64,000 bases of DNA from Streptomyces avermitilis MA-4680 = NBRC 14893 (lineage in GTDB: Bacteria; Actinomycetota; Actinomycetes; Streptomycetales; Streptomycetaceae): contig NC_003155.5 in NCBI RefSeq assembly GCF_000009765.2, positions 4,030,001 through 4,094,000 of the forward strand, written 5' to 3'. This document shows positions 48,194 to 57,191 of the stretch, one piece after another. The position numbers and the translations under genes are program-made. How positions within the stretch are numbered: position 1 is the first letter of the stretch; every line of letters begins with the position of its first letter. The notes beneath the pieces are model-generated. The model ran no database searches and had not been told where the DNA came from. It worked only from the letters and a program-made list of their open reading frames with translations.

Positions 48194-49679
48194 AGACGAA
48201 CGTGCTCACCACCGCCGCCACCGCGAACCCGGCGACGGACAGCACCGACTCCAGCACGGTCCACGTCCTGAGTGTGTCCCGCTCGCTGATGCCGAAGTAC
48301 TTCGACACCATCCAGAAGCCGCCGTCGTTGACGTGCGAGGCGAAGATGGAGCCCGCCGAGATGGCCATGATGACCAGGGCGACGAAGGCCTGGGAGTGGT
48401 CGCCCGCGGCGAGCAGGGGCGCCACGATCCCGGCCGTCGTGACGATGGCGACCGTCGCCGAGCCCTGGGCGACCCGCAGGACCACGGAGATCAGGTACGA
48501 GAGGACGATCACCGGCAGGCCGACGTCGTTGAAGGTGTCGGAGAGCGCCTGGGCGACGCCGCTGGCCTTCAGGACGGCCCCGAAGATGCCGCCCGCGCCG
48601 ACCACGAGCAGGATGTTGCCGACCGGCTTGAGGGACGAAGTCGACACCGTCTCCAGGGACTTGCGGGACCAGCCGCGCCGGATGCCGAGCAGGTAGTACG
48701 CGAGCAGCAGGGCGATGGTGAGGGCGACGAACGGGCTGCCGAAGAACTCGATGACCGAGCGGAGCGTGGAGGGGTCGAGGGCGATCGAGGAGAAGGTGGC
48801 GGCCAGGATCAGCACCAGCGGCGTACCGATGATGCCGAGGACCGTGCCGAGGGGGACGGGCTCCTCACGCGGCTCGACACCCTGCGCGCGCTGTTCCTCG
48901 ATGACGGCCAGCTTGGCCTCGGCCGCCGCCTCGACCATGTCCTGCGGTACGGCGACGAAGATCCGCCTGCCGATCCAGGCGGAGTAGACCCAGGCGGCGA
49001 GCACGGCCGGGATGCCGCAGACGACGCCCATCAGGATGACCCAGCCGAGCTGCACGTGCAGGAGGCCGGCCGCGGCCACCGGGCCGGGGTGCGGCGGCAG
49101 GAACGCGTGGGTCATCGACAGGCCGGCCAGCAGCGGCAGGCAGTAGAGGAGGATCGACTTGCCGGAGCGCTTGGCGGCCGCGTACACGATCGGCGCGAGG
49201 ACGAAGATGCCGACGTCGAAGAAGACCGGGATACCGAAGATCAGGCCGGTCAGGCCCATGGCGAGCGGGGCACGCCGCTCACCGAAGAGGTTCAGCAGCC
49301 GGGTCGCCAACACCTCGGCGCCACCGCTGACTTCGAGGATCGCGCCGAGCATCGTGCCCAGGCCGATGATGATCGCCACATGGCCGAGGATGCCGCCCAT
49401 GCCGCTTTCGACGACCGACACCGCGGTGGACCGCTGGACCGTGCCGAAGAGTTCGGTGACCGACAGTCCGGCCGCGAGGCCGACGGCTATGGAGACGGCG
49501 AGCAGGGCGACGAACGGCTGGAGTCTGACCTTGATGATCAGGATCAGGAGGAGGGCGATTCCGAGGGCGGCGACCGTGAGCAGGCCCGCGGTGCCGTCCA
49601 TGAGCAGGAGCAGGCCGCCGGTGTGGGGTGGCGTCTCGGGGGTGGCCGGGGCCGTCGCTGCGAGCGGATACGAGATCAA
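48192..49679 (-). CDS. GntP family gluconate/organic acid permease
   Basis: 495 residues from the TTG at 49679, which has AGAGG at RBS distance; ATG at MDGTAG is an alternative. About twelve TM helices. Family signatures include HVAIIIGLGTMLGAILEVSGGAEVLA, LTGLIFGIPVFFDVGIFVLAPIVY, AFLPPHPGPVAAAGLL and AQGSATVAIVTTAGIVAPLL. GntP transporters import gluconate or related hydroxy acids with protons. The neighbours (RidA, IclR regulator, KDG-type kinase, D-amino-acid enzymes) leave the substrate open between a sugar acid and a D-amino or hydroxy acid. Confidence 0.92.
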   Translation of the reverse strand: MISYPLAATAPATPETPPHTGGLLLLMDGTAGLLTVAALGIALLLILIIKVRLQPFVALLAVSIAVGLAAGLSVTELFGTVQRSTAVSVVESGMGGILGHVAIIIGLGTMLGAILEVSGGAEVLATRLLNLFGERRAPLAMGLTGLIFGIPVFFDVGIFVLAPIVYAAAKRSGKSILLYCLPLLAGLSMTHAFLPPHPGPVAAAGLLHVQLGWVILMGVVCGIPAVLAAWVYSAWIGRRIFVAVPQDMVEAAAEAKLAVIEEQRAQGVEPREEPVPLGTVLGIIGTPLVLILAATFSSIALDPSTLRSVIEFFGSPFVALTIALLLAYYLLGIRRGWSRKSLETVSTSSLKPVGNILLVVGAGGIFGAVLKASGVAQALSDTFNDVGLPVIVLSYLISVVLRVAQGSATVAIVTTAGIVAPLLAAGDHSQAFVALVIMAISAGSIFASHVNDGGFWMVSKYFGISERDTLRTWTVLESVLSVAGFAVAAVVSTFV

Positions 49680-49799
49680 GGGGGGCCTCTTCTTGAGGGC
49701 ATGGTGCTTTCGGGCAGGGGGGATCGCGGCACGGCGCCCCGGGGATGACGGGCGCCGCACCGTGATGACGTACGACGTGCGGGAGTGGGAGGACGGGGC

Positions 49800-50219
49800 T
49801 CAGCTCAGTACGGCGAGCGCGTCGATCTCGATGAGGAGGCCGGCCGGCAGGCCGACGTACACCGTCGTGCGGGCGGCGGGGGGCGCGGTGAGGCCCTGCT
49901 CCTCGAAGTAGGTGTTGTAGATCTGGTTCATCTCGGCGAAGTGGTCGACGTCCGTGAGGTAGACGCGGATCATCATCGCGTCGTCCCAGGTGGCGCCGCC
50001 CTCTTCGAGGATCGCCCGCACGTTGGCGAGGGTCTGGAGGGTCTGCTCGCGCAGGGTCGGGCCCGCGGGCGTCGGGGGCTTGCCCTCCTCGGCCGGCAGG
50101 AAGCCGACCTGCCCGGCGACCTGGAGGATGTTCCCCTTCCTGACGCCGTGCGAGAACTTGGCGGGCGGGGTGGTGTGGGTCTTGGGGGTGAGGGCGGTCT
50201 TCTCGGTCTTCTCGGTCAT
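49800..50219 (-). CDS. RidA/YjgF family enamine/imine deaminase
   Basis: 139 residues. It has the RidA signatures FSHGVRKGNILQVAGQVGF, LREQTLQTLANVRAILEEGGATWDDAMMIRVYLTD and the C-terminal PPAARTTVYVGLPAGLLIEIDALAV with the active-site Arg and Glu. RidA proteins hydrolyse reactive 2-aminoacrylate and other imines released by PLP enzymes, which fits the divergent amino-acid deaminase-like gene. 9 bp downstream of the IclR regulator stop, so co-transcribed. Confidence 0.93.
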   Translation of the reverse strand: MTEKTEKTALTPKTHTTPPAKFSHGVRKGNILQVAGQVGFLPAEEGKPPTPAGPTLREQTLQTLANVRAILEEGGATWDDAMMIRVYLTDVDHFAEMNQIYNTYFEEQGLTAPPAARTTVYVGLPAGLLIEIDALAVLS

Positions 50220-50228
50220 GCGGAGTCC

Positions 50229-51023
50229 TTAGCCGGGGTCTTTCGGGTGGTCTCTCGGGTGGTCTTTCAGCTGGTCTTTCGGGGGCTTTCCGGAGTAGTC
50301 GCGGCTGATGGCGTCGGCGGTGCGGCGGACCAGCGGCAGCAGCGTGAGGAGCTCGTCGGCCGTGACGACGACGTTGGGCGCGGACACCGACATCGCGGCG
50401 ACGGCCCGTCCGTCGGCGCCGCGGACGGGGGCGGCGACGCAGTTGATGGACTCCTCGTGGCCGCCGAGGTCGGTGGCCCAGCCCTGTTCGCGCACCTTCT
50501 CCAACTCACGCAGGAAGGCAGGGGCGTTGGGGATCGAACGGGCCGTGTACATGGGGTAGTCGAGCTTCTCCGCGAGGGCGCGGCGCTCGGGTTCGGGCAG
50601 GTCGGCCAGGAGCAGCTTGGCGACGGCGGCGACGGTGATGGCCACCGGCTTCCCGATCCGCGAGTACATGCGCACGGGGTAGCGGCTCTCCACCTTGTCG
50701 ATGTAGAGGACCTCGTGCTCCTCGTACACCGCGAGGTGGACGGTGTGTCCGCACTGCTCGTTGAGGCGTACGAGGTGGGGGTGGGCGATCTCGCGGACGT
50801 CCAGGTTCTCGACGGCTTCCTGGGCGAGGGCGAAGAGCCGGGCGCCGAGGCGGTAGCGCTGGTCGGACTGGCGGTGGACGAGGCCGTGCTCGTGCAGGGT
50901 GCGCAGGAGGCGCAGCGCCGTGGACTTGTGCACACCGAGCCGGTCGGCGACCTGGCCGAGGTCGGCGGGGCCTTCGGCGAGCAGCGGCAGGATGCTGAGG
51001 GCGCGGTCGACGGTCTGGCTCAT
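50229..51023 (-). CDS. IclR family transcriptional regulator
   Basis: 264 residues. An N-terminal winged HTH (~1-60: VDRALSILPLLAEGPADLGQVADRLGVHKSTALRLLRTL) precedes the IclR effector domain (~75-245: HLAVYEEHEVLYIDKVES, SRIGKPVAITVAAVAKLLLA, GGHEESINCVAAPVR, ISRDY). The C-terminal ~20 residues are a Lys/Asp/Pro repeat tail from DNA repeats. It overlaps the kinase gene stop as ATGA, and is likely the local regulator of the permease, RidA and the divergent catabolic genes. Confidence 0.94.
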   Translation of the reverse strand: MSQTVDRALSILPLLAEGPADLGQVADRLGVHKSTALRLLRTLHEHGLVHRQSDQRYRLGARLFALAQEAVENLDVREIAHPHLVRLNEQCGHTVHLAVYEEHEVLYIDKVESRYPVRMYSRIGKPVAITVAAVAKLLLADLPEPERRALAEKLDYPMYTARSIPNAPAFLRELEKVREQGWATDLGGHEESINCVAAPVRGADGRAVAAMSVSAPNVVVTADELLTLLPLVRRTADAISRDYSGKPPKDQLKDHPRDHPKDPG

Positions 51024-52105
51024 GGGGTACGTACCTCCTCCTGGGCCCGATCAACGGCTTGTGTCCAGCCGGGGCCGAGTCGAAGTGTCTCCCACGCGGT
51101 GTCGTCGAGGGCGGCCAGGCGGTCGGCGTGGTCGCGGGCGGGCGGCACGGCGAGGTCGCCGGGCACGGTGAGCGCGGCGGCGGCCATGAGGTGTCCGTGC
51201 CGGAGGCGGTCGCGGACGGGCAGGCCGCGGAGGGTGGCGGAGAGGAACCCGGCGGCGAAGGCGTCGCCGGCCCCGACGGCGGCGACGACATCGACCTGGA
51301 GAGCCCGGACGAAGGTGACCGTGTCCGTTGAGGTGTCGCCCGTGCCCGGCCCGCCGGGCCGCCGCTCGAAGGCGGTCGCTCCTCCCCCGCCCTGCTTGAC
51401 GACCAGGACCTCGGGCTCCGGGAGCGCGTCCCGGATCGCCCGGGGGCCGTGCAGCCCCCAGGCCGCCCGTGCCTCGTCGTCGCCGACGAACACGAGGTCG
51501 GCGCCGCGGGCGAGCTCCAGCAGCACCCGCGGCCCGTCCGTGTCACGCCACAACCCGGGCCGGTGGTTGACGTCGAAGGAGACGAGCGGGCGTGCGGGCC
51601 GGCGGGCGGTGAGTTCGCGCAGCAGGCCCAGGCAGCCGTCGGACAGGGCGGCGGTGATGCCGGACAGATGCAGCACCCGGCCCGCGCGGACGGCGTCGAG
51701 GTCCATGTTCTCCGCCGTCATCGCGGAGGCGGCGGACCCGGCCCGGTAGTACGCCACCTCGTGGGCGTCGGTGGCCCGGTCGCCCGCCGTGCGGAAGTAG
51801 ACACCGGTCGGGCGTGCGGGATCGCGTCGCACGGCGGAGGTGTCGACGCCGTACGCCGCGATCGCCTCCACCAGGTGGTCGCCGAACCCGTCGGCGCCGA
51901 CCCGCCCGGCCCACCGCACGGAGTGCCCCGCGGCGGCGAGCACGCACGCCACGTTCGACTCGGCGCCGCCGATGCCACGCTCGAAGGACGGCACGTCGGC
52001 GAGGCGTCCGGGCCGCGTCGGCAGGAACGTGACCATGGACTCGCCGAGCGCGACGACGTCGTGGGCGTCGCGGGGCACGGCACCGGTACGTCCGTCGGTG
52101 GTCAC
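51020..52105 (-). CDS. PfkB family sugar kinase (KDG kinase-like)
   Basis: 361 residues. It has the ribokinase fold: VALGESMVTFLPTRPG, FERGIGGAESNVACVLAAAGH, FDVNHRPGLWR, VVKQGGGGATAF and the catalytic signature AAVGAGDAFAAGFLSATL. N-terminal G-E-S/M and the D-V-N-x-R-P motif are typical of 2-keto-3-deoxygluconate kinases (KdgK), though PfkB specificities are hard to call. Together with a GntP permease, this suggests sugar acid catabolism. Divergent from the deaminase gene across 134 bp that should hold the shared IclR operator. Confidence 0.88.
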   Translation of the reverse strand: MTTDGRTGAVPRDAHDVVALGESMVTFLPTRPGRLADVPSFERGIGGAESNVACVLAAAGHSVRWAGRVGADGFGDHLVEAIAAYGVDTSAVRRDPARPTGVYFRTAGDRATDAHEVAYYRAGSAASAMTAENMDLDAVRAGRVLHLSGITAALSDGCLGLLRELTARRPARPLVSFDVNHRPGLWRDTDGPRVLLELARGADLVFVGDDEARAAWGLHGPRAIRDALPEPEVLVVKQGGGGATAFERRPGGPGTGDTSTDTVTFVRALQVDVVAAVGAGDAFAAGFLSATLRGLPVRDRLRHGHLMAAAALTVPGDLAVPPARDHADRLAALDDTAWETLRLGPGWTQAVDRAQEEVRTP

Positions 52106-52239
52106 GATGGCCGGGCTCCTCGCTGTCGCGCGGCCAACGGCACCGTTGACCCTGTGTTGGCTGGGATGTTAGACAGCAGTACGCGACATACGCAATGACC
52201 GTTGCACACCACGCAACGCGCTCTGATCAGGGAGGCTCC

Positions 52240-53511
52240 ATGAGTGCCGAAGCGCTCGCCCGGCTCGCCACGGACCGCGTGGACCACCGCTTCAAGGGCC
52301 TCCCGCCGGACGCCGAGGGGCTGACCGTGGGCGAGCTGGCCGCCCAGCGCCGCGACCTCTTCACCGGCGGCTTCACCACCCCGGTCCTCGCCCTCTCCGC
52401 CGAACGCCTGACGCACAACCTCGAACTCATGGAGACCTACGCGGCCCGCCACGGCCTCGCCTTCGCCCCGCACGGCAAGACCTCGATGGCGCCGCAGCTC
52501 TTCCAGCGCCAGCTCGAACACGGCGCCTGGGGCATCACCCTGGCCGTCCCCCACCAGGTGCGGGTGGCCCGGGAGTTCGGCATCCAGCGGGTGTTCCTCG
52601 CGAACGAGCTGGTCGACGCGGCGGCCCTGCGCCACATCGCCGCCGACCTCGCGGCCGACCCCGGCTACCGCTTCATCTGCTACGTCGACTCCGTGCGCGG
52701 AGTGGAACTCATGGACGCGGCGCTGCGCGGCACGCCCCGCCCGGTGGACGTCGTCGTCGAGCTCGCCGCCGGAGAGGGCGCCCGTACCGGGGTGCGCACG
52801 GAGGAGGAGTGCGCGGCGGTCGCGGACGCGGTGGCCGCGACGCCGACGCTGCGTCTGGTCGGGGTCGCGGGCTACGAGGGCGAGGTGCCGCGGGCGGACT
52901 CCGAGCGGGTCCACGCCTGGCTGCGCCGGCTCGTCGCGCTGGCGGTGGACCTCGACCGGGCGGGGCGCTTCAAGGACGCGGGCGAGATCGTGGTCAGCGC
53001 GGGCGGCAGCGCCTGGTTCGACGCGGTCGCCGACGTGTTCGCCGGGATCCCCGGCCTCTCCCTGCCCGTGCTGAAGTTGCTGCGCTCGGGCGCGTACGTC
53101 TCGCACGACGACGGCCACTACCGCAGGCTCACGCCCTTCACCCGGGTCCCGGAGGAGGGTGCCCTCCACCCCGCCTTCCGTCTCTGGACGCAGATCGTCT
53201 CGCGCCCCTCCCCCGGGCAGGCGTTCGCCAACGCGGGCAAGCGGGACGCGGCGTACGACCTGGATCTGCCGCTGGCGCAGGTCGTGCGGGACGCGGGGTC
53301 GGGAGAGATCCGCGACGCCGCCGGCATCGAGGTGACGGCCCTCTCGGACCAGCACGCGTGGCTCCGTACGGCCCCGGAGGCGGAGCTGGAGGTCGGCGAC
53401 TGGGTCGGCCTGGGCCTGTCCCACCCCTGCACGTCCTTCGACAAGTGGCAGCTGATCCCCCTGGTGGAAGCGGACGGGACGGTCGTCGACTACATCCGTA
53501 CGTTCTTCTAG
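52240..53511 (+). CDS. D-threonine aldolase/D-serine dehydratase-like PLP enzyme (amino acid deaminase)
   Basis: 423 residues from the ATG at 52240 with GGGAGG upstream. Fold type III PLP enzyme: Schiff-base Lys is K80 in LAFAPHGKTSMAPQLF; the barrel continues with VDVVVELAAGEGARTG and GYEGEV. The DSD/DTA C-terminal domain has the metal ligands in LGLSHPCTSFDKW (His ~395, Cys ~397). Such proteins act on D-serine, D-threonine or related 3-hydroxy-D-amino acids, releasing an imine or aldehyde. RidA next door fits imine release. First gene of the plus-strand half of the cluster. Confidence 0.87.
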   Translation: MSAEALARLATDRVDHRFKGLPPDAEGLTVGELAAQRRDLFTGGFTTPVLALSAERLTHNLELMETYAARHGLAFAPHGKTSMAPQLFQRQLEHGAWGITLAVPHQVRVAREFGIQRVFLANELVDAAALRHIAADLAADPGYRFICYVDSVRGVELMDAALRGTPRPVDVVVELAAGEGARTGVRTEEECAAVADAVAATPTLRLVGVAGYEGEVPRADSERVHAWLRRLVALAVDLDRAGRFKDAGEIVVSAGGSAWFDAVADVFAGIPGLSLPVLKLLRSGAYVSHDDGHYRRLTPFTRVPEEGALHPAFRLWTQIVSRPSPGQAFANAGKRDAAYDLDLPLAQVVRDAGSGEIRDAAGIEVTALSDQHAWLRTAPEAELEVGDWVGLGLSHPCTSFDKWQLIPLVEADGTVVDYIRTFF

Positions 53512-53580
53512 GGGTTCCCGTGCTTCCAGGAGTCCCCGTGCTCCTAGGAGTCCCCGTGCTTCCAGGAGTCCCCGTAAGGA
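53511..53580 (+). repeat. 18-bp tandem repeat carrying the downstream RBS
   Basis: Four copies of GGAGTCCCCGTGCTTCCA-type units at exact 18-bp spacing (53511, 53529, 53547, 53565) fill the gap between the two genes. Each carries GGAG followed by GTG, so it mimics a repeated RBS-start module; the last copy merges into the true AAGGAG RBS. Confidence 0.85.
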
Positions 53581-53586
53581 GCCCCC

Positions 53587-55179
53587 GTGGATCTCGTCAT
53601 CCGTGATGTGCGCGTCGTCGACGGCACCGGCGGCGCGTCCTGCCGTGCCGACGTCGGTATCACCGGCGGCCGGATCGCCGAGATCCGCCGCGACGGCCCG
53701 GCCCTGGGCGGACGCCGGGTCCTGGACGCCGGCGGCCTCGCCCTGGCCCCCGGCTTCATCGACATGCACGCCCACAGCGACCTCGCCCTGCTGAGGGACC
53801 CGGACCACAGTGCCAAGGCGGCCCAGGGGGTGACCCTCGAAGTCGTCGGCCAGGACGGGCTCTCGTACGCACCGGTCGACGACCGTACGCTCGCCGAGGT
53901 CCGCAGGGCGATCACCGGCTGGAACGGCCACGGCGACGACATCGACTTCACCTGGCGGTCGGTCGGCGGGTACCTGGACCGGCTGGACCAGGGCATCGCG
54001 GTCAACGCGGCGTATCTGATCCCGCAGGGCACCGTCCGTATGCTCGCCGTCGGCTGGGAGGACCGCGCGGCGACGCCCGGCGAGCTGGACCGGATGCGGC
54101 GGCTGGTGGCGGACGGCATGCGCGAGGGCGCCGTCGGCATGTCCTCCGGCCTCACCTACACCCCCGGCATGTACGCCGAGGACGCCGAACTCACCGAACT
54201 GTGCCGGGTGGTCGCCGAGTACGGCGGCTACTACTGCCCGCACCACCGCTCGTACGGGGCGGGCGCGCTCCAGGCGTACGAGGAGATGGTGGCCCTCACC
54301 CGCGAGGCCCGCTGCCCGCTCCATCTCGCCCACGCCACCATGAACTTCGGGGTGAACAAGGGGAGGGCACCGGACCTGCTGGCCCTCCTCGACGGCGCGC
54401 TGGCCGAGGGCGCCGACATCACCCTCGACACCTATCCGTACACCCCCGGCTGCACCACGCTCGTGGCCATGCTGCCGAGCTGGGCGGGCGAGGGCGGCCC
54501 GGAGGCGGTCCTCGCTCGGCTGCGGGACGACACGGTCGCGGAGCGGATCCGCCACGCCATGGAGGTCGTCGGCGCGGACGGCTGTCACGGCGTGCCCATC
54601 GAGTGGGACACGATCGAGATCTCGGGCGTGAGCGACCCGGCACTCGCCCCCTACGTCGGCAGCACCGTCCAGGCCTCGGCCGACCTGCGCGGCGAGGCCC
54701 CCTGGACCACCGCCCGCCGGCTGCTCCTCGACGACCGGCTCGGCTGCACGATCCTCCAGCACGTCGGCCACGAGGAGAACGTCCGCGCGATCATGCGCCA
54801 CCGTGTGCACACCGGCGGCTCCGACGGCATCCTCCAAGGGACGAAACCGCACCCGCGCGCGTACGGGACCTTCCCGCACTACCTCGGCCATTACGTACGC
54901 GAGCTGGGGGTCCTCTCGCTGGAGGAGTGCGTCGCCCACCTCACCGGGCGCCCGGCCGCGCGGCTGCGGCTGCCGGACCGGGGGCTCGTCCGCGAGGGAT
55001 ACCGCGCCGACCTGGTCCTGTTCGACCCGTCCACCGTCGCGGCCGGCTCGACCTTCGAGGACCCGCGCAGGCTCCCGGCCGGCCTTCCGCATGTGCTGAT
55101 CGACGGCCGCTTCGTCGTCGAGGACGGCCGCCGGACGGACGTACTGGCGGGGCGGGCGGTCCGCCGGACTCCTCGCTGA
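53587..55179 (+). CDS. N-acyl-D-amino-acid deacylase (D-aminoacylase) family amidohydrolase
   Basis: 530 residues from the GTG at 53587 (AAGGAG 5 nt upstream). Amidohydrolase superfamily: metal ligands in GFIDMHAHSD, then VGQDGLSY, GMSSGLTYTPGMYA, YYCPHHRSYG, LHLAHATMN, LDTYPYTPG and the catalytic Asp in HTGGSDGILQG; the C-terminal PHYLGHYVRELGVLSLEECVAHLTG closes the barrel. This is the D-aminoacylase pattern, hydrolysing N-acyl-D-amino acids to free D-amino acids. It would feed the PLP enzyme encoded just upstream. Confidence 0.9.
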   Translation: MDLVIRDVRVVDGTGGASCRADVGITGGRIAEIRRDGPALGGRRVLDAGGLALAPGFIDMHAHSDLALLRDPDHSAKAAQGVTLEVVGQDGLSYAPVDDRTLAEVRRAITGWNGHGDDIDFTWRSVGGYLDRLDQGIAVNAAYLIPQGTVRMLAVGWEDRAATPGELDRMRRLVADGMREGAVGMSSGLTYTPGMYAEDAELTELCRVVAEYGGYYCPHHRSYGAGALQAYEEMVALTREARCPLHLAHATMNFGVNKGRAPDLLALLDGALAEGADITLDTYPYTPGCTTLVAMLPSWAGEGGPEAVLARLRDDTVAERIRHAMEVVGADGCHGVPIEWDTIEISGVSDPALAPYVGSTVQASADLRGEAPWTTARRLLLDDRLGCTILQHVGHEENVRAIMRHRVHTGGSDGILQGTKPHPRAYGTFPHYLGHYVRELGVLSLEECVAHLTGRPAARLRLPDRGLVREGYRADLVLFDPSTVAAGSTFEDPRRLPAGLPHVLIDGRFVVEDGRRTDVLAGRAVRRTPR

Positions 55180-55197
55180 CCACCCGCCCCGCGGTGC

Positions 55198-56107
55198 CTA
55201 CGGCTTGGGCAGGGTGCAGCCGCTCGCGCTCAGGTTCAGCACGTTGGCGGTCGTGAAGCAGGCCGGGATCTGGTACGTCTCCTGGGCGTAGTTGATGCCC
55301 TCGCGGACGGTCACGTTGCCGCTCGCGTCGACCTCACAGGGGTTGTTCTCCGTGCAGGTCTCGCCGTCCTCGTTGCCGGTGTTGTTGACGGCGACGACCT
55401 TGCCGGTGGCGTTGTCGATCACCGGCGAGCCGGAGGTGCCGCCGATGGTCTGGCAGGCGGAGGTGTAGCGGAGGGAGTCCTTCCAGGTCCAGTCGCCCTC
55501 CTTCAGGCGGTACGCGAACCCGTCGACGTTGCAGCTGTAGAGCCGCTTCCAGTACCCGGAGGCGACGGTGATGGCGGTACCGGCGGTCGGGTGCGTGTCC
55601 TGCACGGTGAGCGCGCTGATGCCGTACGCGCTCTTGATCGCCGCATAGGTGGTGGTCAGCTGGTAGATCGAGACGTCCGTGTCGGTCATCGTCGAGTAGA
55701 CGACCTTGTTCGCGCGCAGCGTCGCCACCCGGGTGGCGGCGGAGTTGAGCAGGCCGAAGGTACGGCTCGACGCCTGGTTGACGATCACCTCGCCGGGCTC
55801 CGGGAAGCCGGTCTCCAGGCAGTGGCCGTTGCTGAGCACGAGCGCCGGGGCGGTGTCCGCGGAGTTCGGGAAGCGGATGACCGAGCCGGAGCAGTTGCTG
55901 AGCGAGACGGTGCCGGCGAAAGTTCACGGCCCGGAGCGTGGGTGCGGCCGAGGTCTTCGTCCCGCCCGTGGACTTCACCGCGGCTGAGGTCTTCACCGCG
56001 GCCGCGGACTTCACCGCGGCCGCCGGCTCGGGTGCCGCGACCGCCGGTGCCGCGCCCGCTCCGGCGATCACCAGAGCGAAGAGCGCGGCAACGAGAGGCT
56101 TTCTCAT
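55198..56107 (-). pseudogene. Secreted trypsin-like (S1) serine protease gene with a 1-base frameshift
   Basis: Starts at ATG 56107 with a signal peptide (VAALFALVIAGAGAAPAVA) and an A-V-K-S/T repeat linker. The frame runs to PTLRAVNF and then is lost. The protease domain continues in another frame: AGTVSLSNCSGSVIRF, LSNGHC (catalytic His), MTDTDVSIYQL (Asp) and TIGGTSGSPVIDN (Ser), ending CTLPKP. An extra A in AAA at 55919-55921 (TTT in the coding strand) explains the break; with two bases it reads AVNFAGTVSLSN. All catalytic residues remain, so this may be an assembly error rather than a dead gene. Family: chymotrypsin-like peptidase. Confidence 0.85.
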
Positions 56108-56336
56108 GTGGGGGTCCCCTCTTGCGACATGAGTGACCGGAGATTTTCCGGCCCACAGTCTTGTCATGCGCATTGTGATGGGAGGGGACTGAACGGGACA
56201 AGGACTTCTTTCCGGACCGCACGAACCGCTAGGGATAACCCGCTACTTGCGGCTTCCGGGCCGTCACCCGAGGGCCTCTGTGAGCCACTTGGGCCGCTCG
56301 CACGCGCCCTTCACTCGGGCCGCTTGCTCGCACCCT

Positions 56337-57065
56337 TCACTTGGGCCGCTTGCTCGCACCCTTGCCGTGACCGGAGTTGCCCGGCCGGGACGCGGACGCG
56401 CTCACGCCGGCGGACGCCGTCGCCGTCACCGCCGCCTCCGTCGAGGGCGCCGAAGTCGTGGGCGCACCGGTTTCCTCCCCGGAGGGGGAAGGAGACACCG
56501 AAGCGCCGGCGGAGGAGGACGCGTCGTCGGACGGGCGGGCGGTGACGGGCGGGGCGCCGCCGTCCGACGGCCCGGTGGTGGCCGCGCCGGCCGAGGCGCT
56601 CGCGTCCACGGACGGCTGCTCGGACCGCTCGGCCTTCGGCCGCACCCCGTCGCCCTCGACCCGCGGACCGGCCGGGGACCCCGAGCCGGAGAACCCCGCG
56701 ATCGCGACGGCGGCACCCAGGGCGCAGACCGCGCCGACGGCGACGAGCACCCGGGACGTCGGCCGTCCGCGACCCTTCGGGCGCGCCCGCCGTCGCGGTC
56801 CGCCGTCCAGGACCGGGCCGCCGGGCCCCGCCGGTTCGTCCGCGTCCGGAACGGTCACGGGCAGCTCGCGCGTGCTGTCGTAGGCGTTCTCCCACCCGTG
56901 GGCGGCCGCGGGGTCCGCGTACTCCTCGTACGCGGGCGCGGCGTCGGCCCGCGGGTGGTAGACGCTCGGCGCGCCGTGCGCGGCATCGGCACCAGACGGG
57001 CCGCCCGGCCCGTTCGCGCCATTTGTCCCGGGCGCCCGGTCGGCGGGCTGAAGGTGCCATGACAT
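56337..57065 (-). CDS. Membrane-anchored disordered Ser/Ala/Pro-rich protein
   Basis: 242 residues from the ATG at 57065; no RBS, but TACACT 8 nt upstream could give a leaderless transcript. A disordered N-terminus (~1-100) ends in a basic cluster (RRRARPKGRGRPTSR), one TM helix (VLVAVGAVCALGAAVAIAGF) and a long extracytoplasmic low-complexity tail rich in Ser, Ala, Thr and Pro, finishing with GHGKGASKRPK. No domain recognised. The 3' end lies in a tandem duplication of about 26 bp (56291-56363) that repeats the stop codon region. Confidence 0.65.
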   Translation of the reverse strand: MSWHLQPADRAPGTNGANGPGGPSGADAAHGAPSVYHPRADAAPAYEEYADPAAAHGWENAYDSTRELPVTVPDADEPAGPGGPVLDGGPRRRARPKGRGRPTSRVLVAVGAVCALGAAVAIAGFSGSGSPAGPRVEGDGVRPKAERSEQPSVDASASAGAATTGPSDGGAPPVTARPSDDASSSAGASVSPSPSGEETGAPTTSAPSTEAAVTATASAGVSASASRPGNSGHGKGASKRPK

Positions 57066-57191
57066 GGCCGGAAAGTGTAGAGACAAGAAGGGGGTCACGT
57101 GTACCCGCGGGTGGCCACCGCTCGACACCCCGTGTCTCACGTGGCGGAAAACACGGCGCGTAAGGCGTTACGCGGCCGTAAGCTCGCGGAC

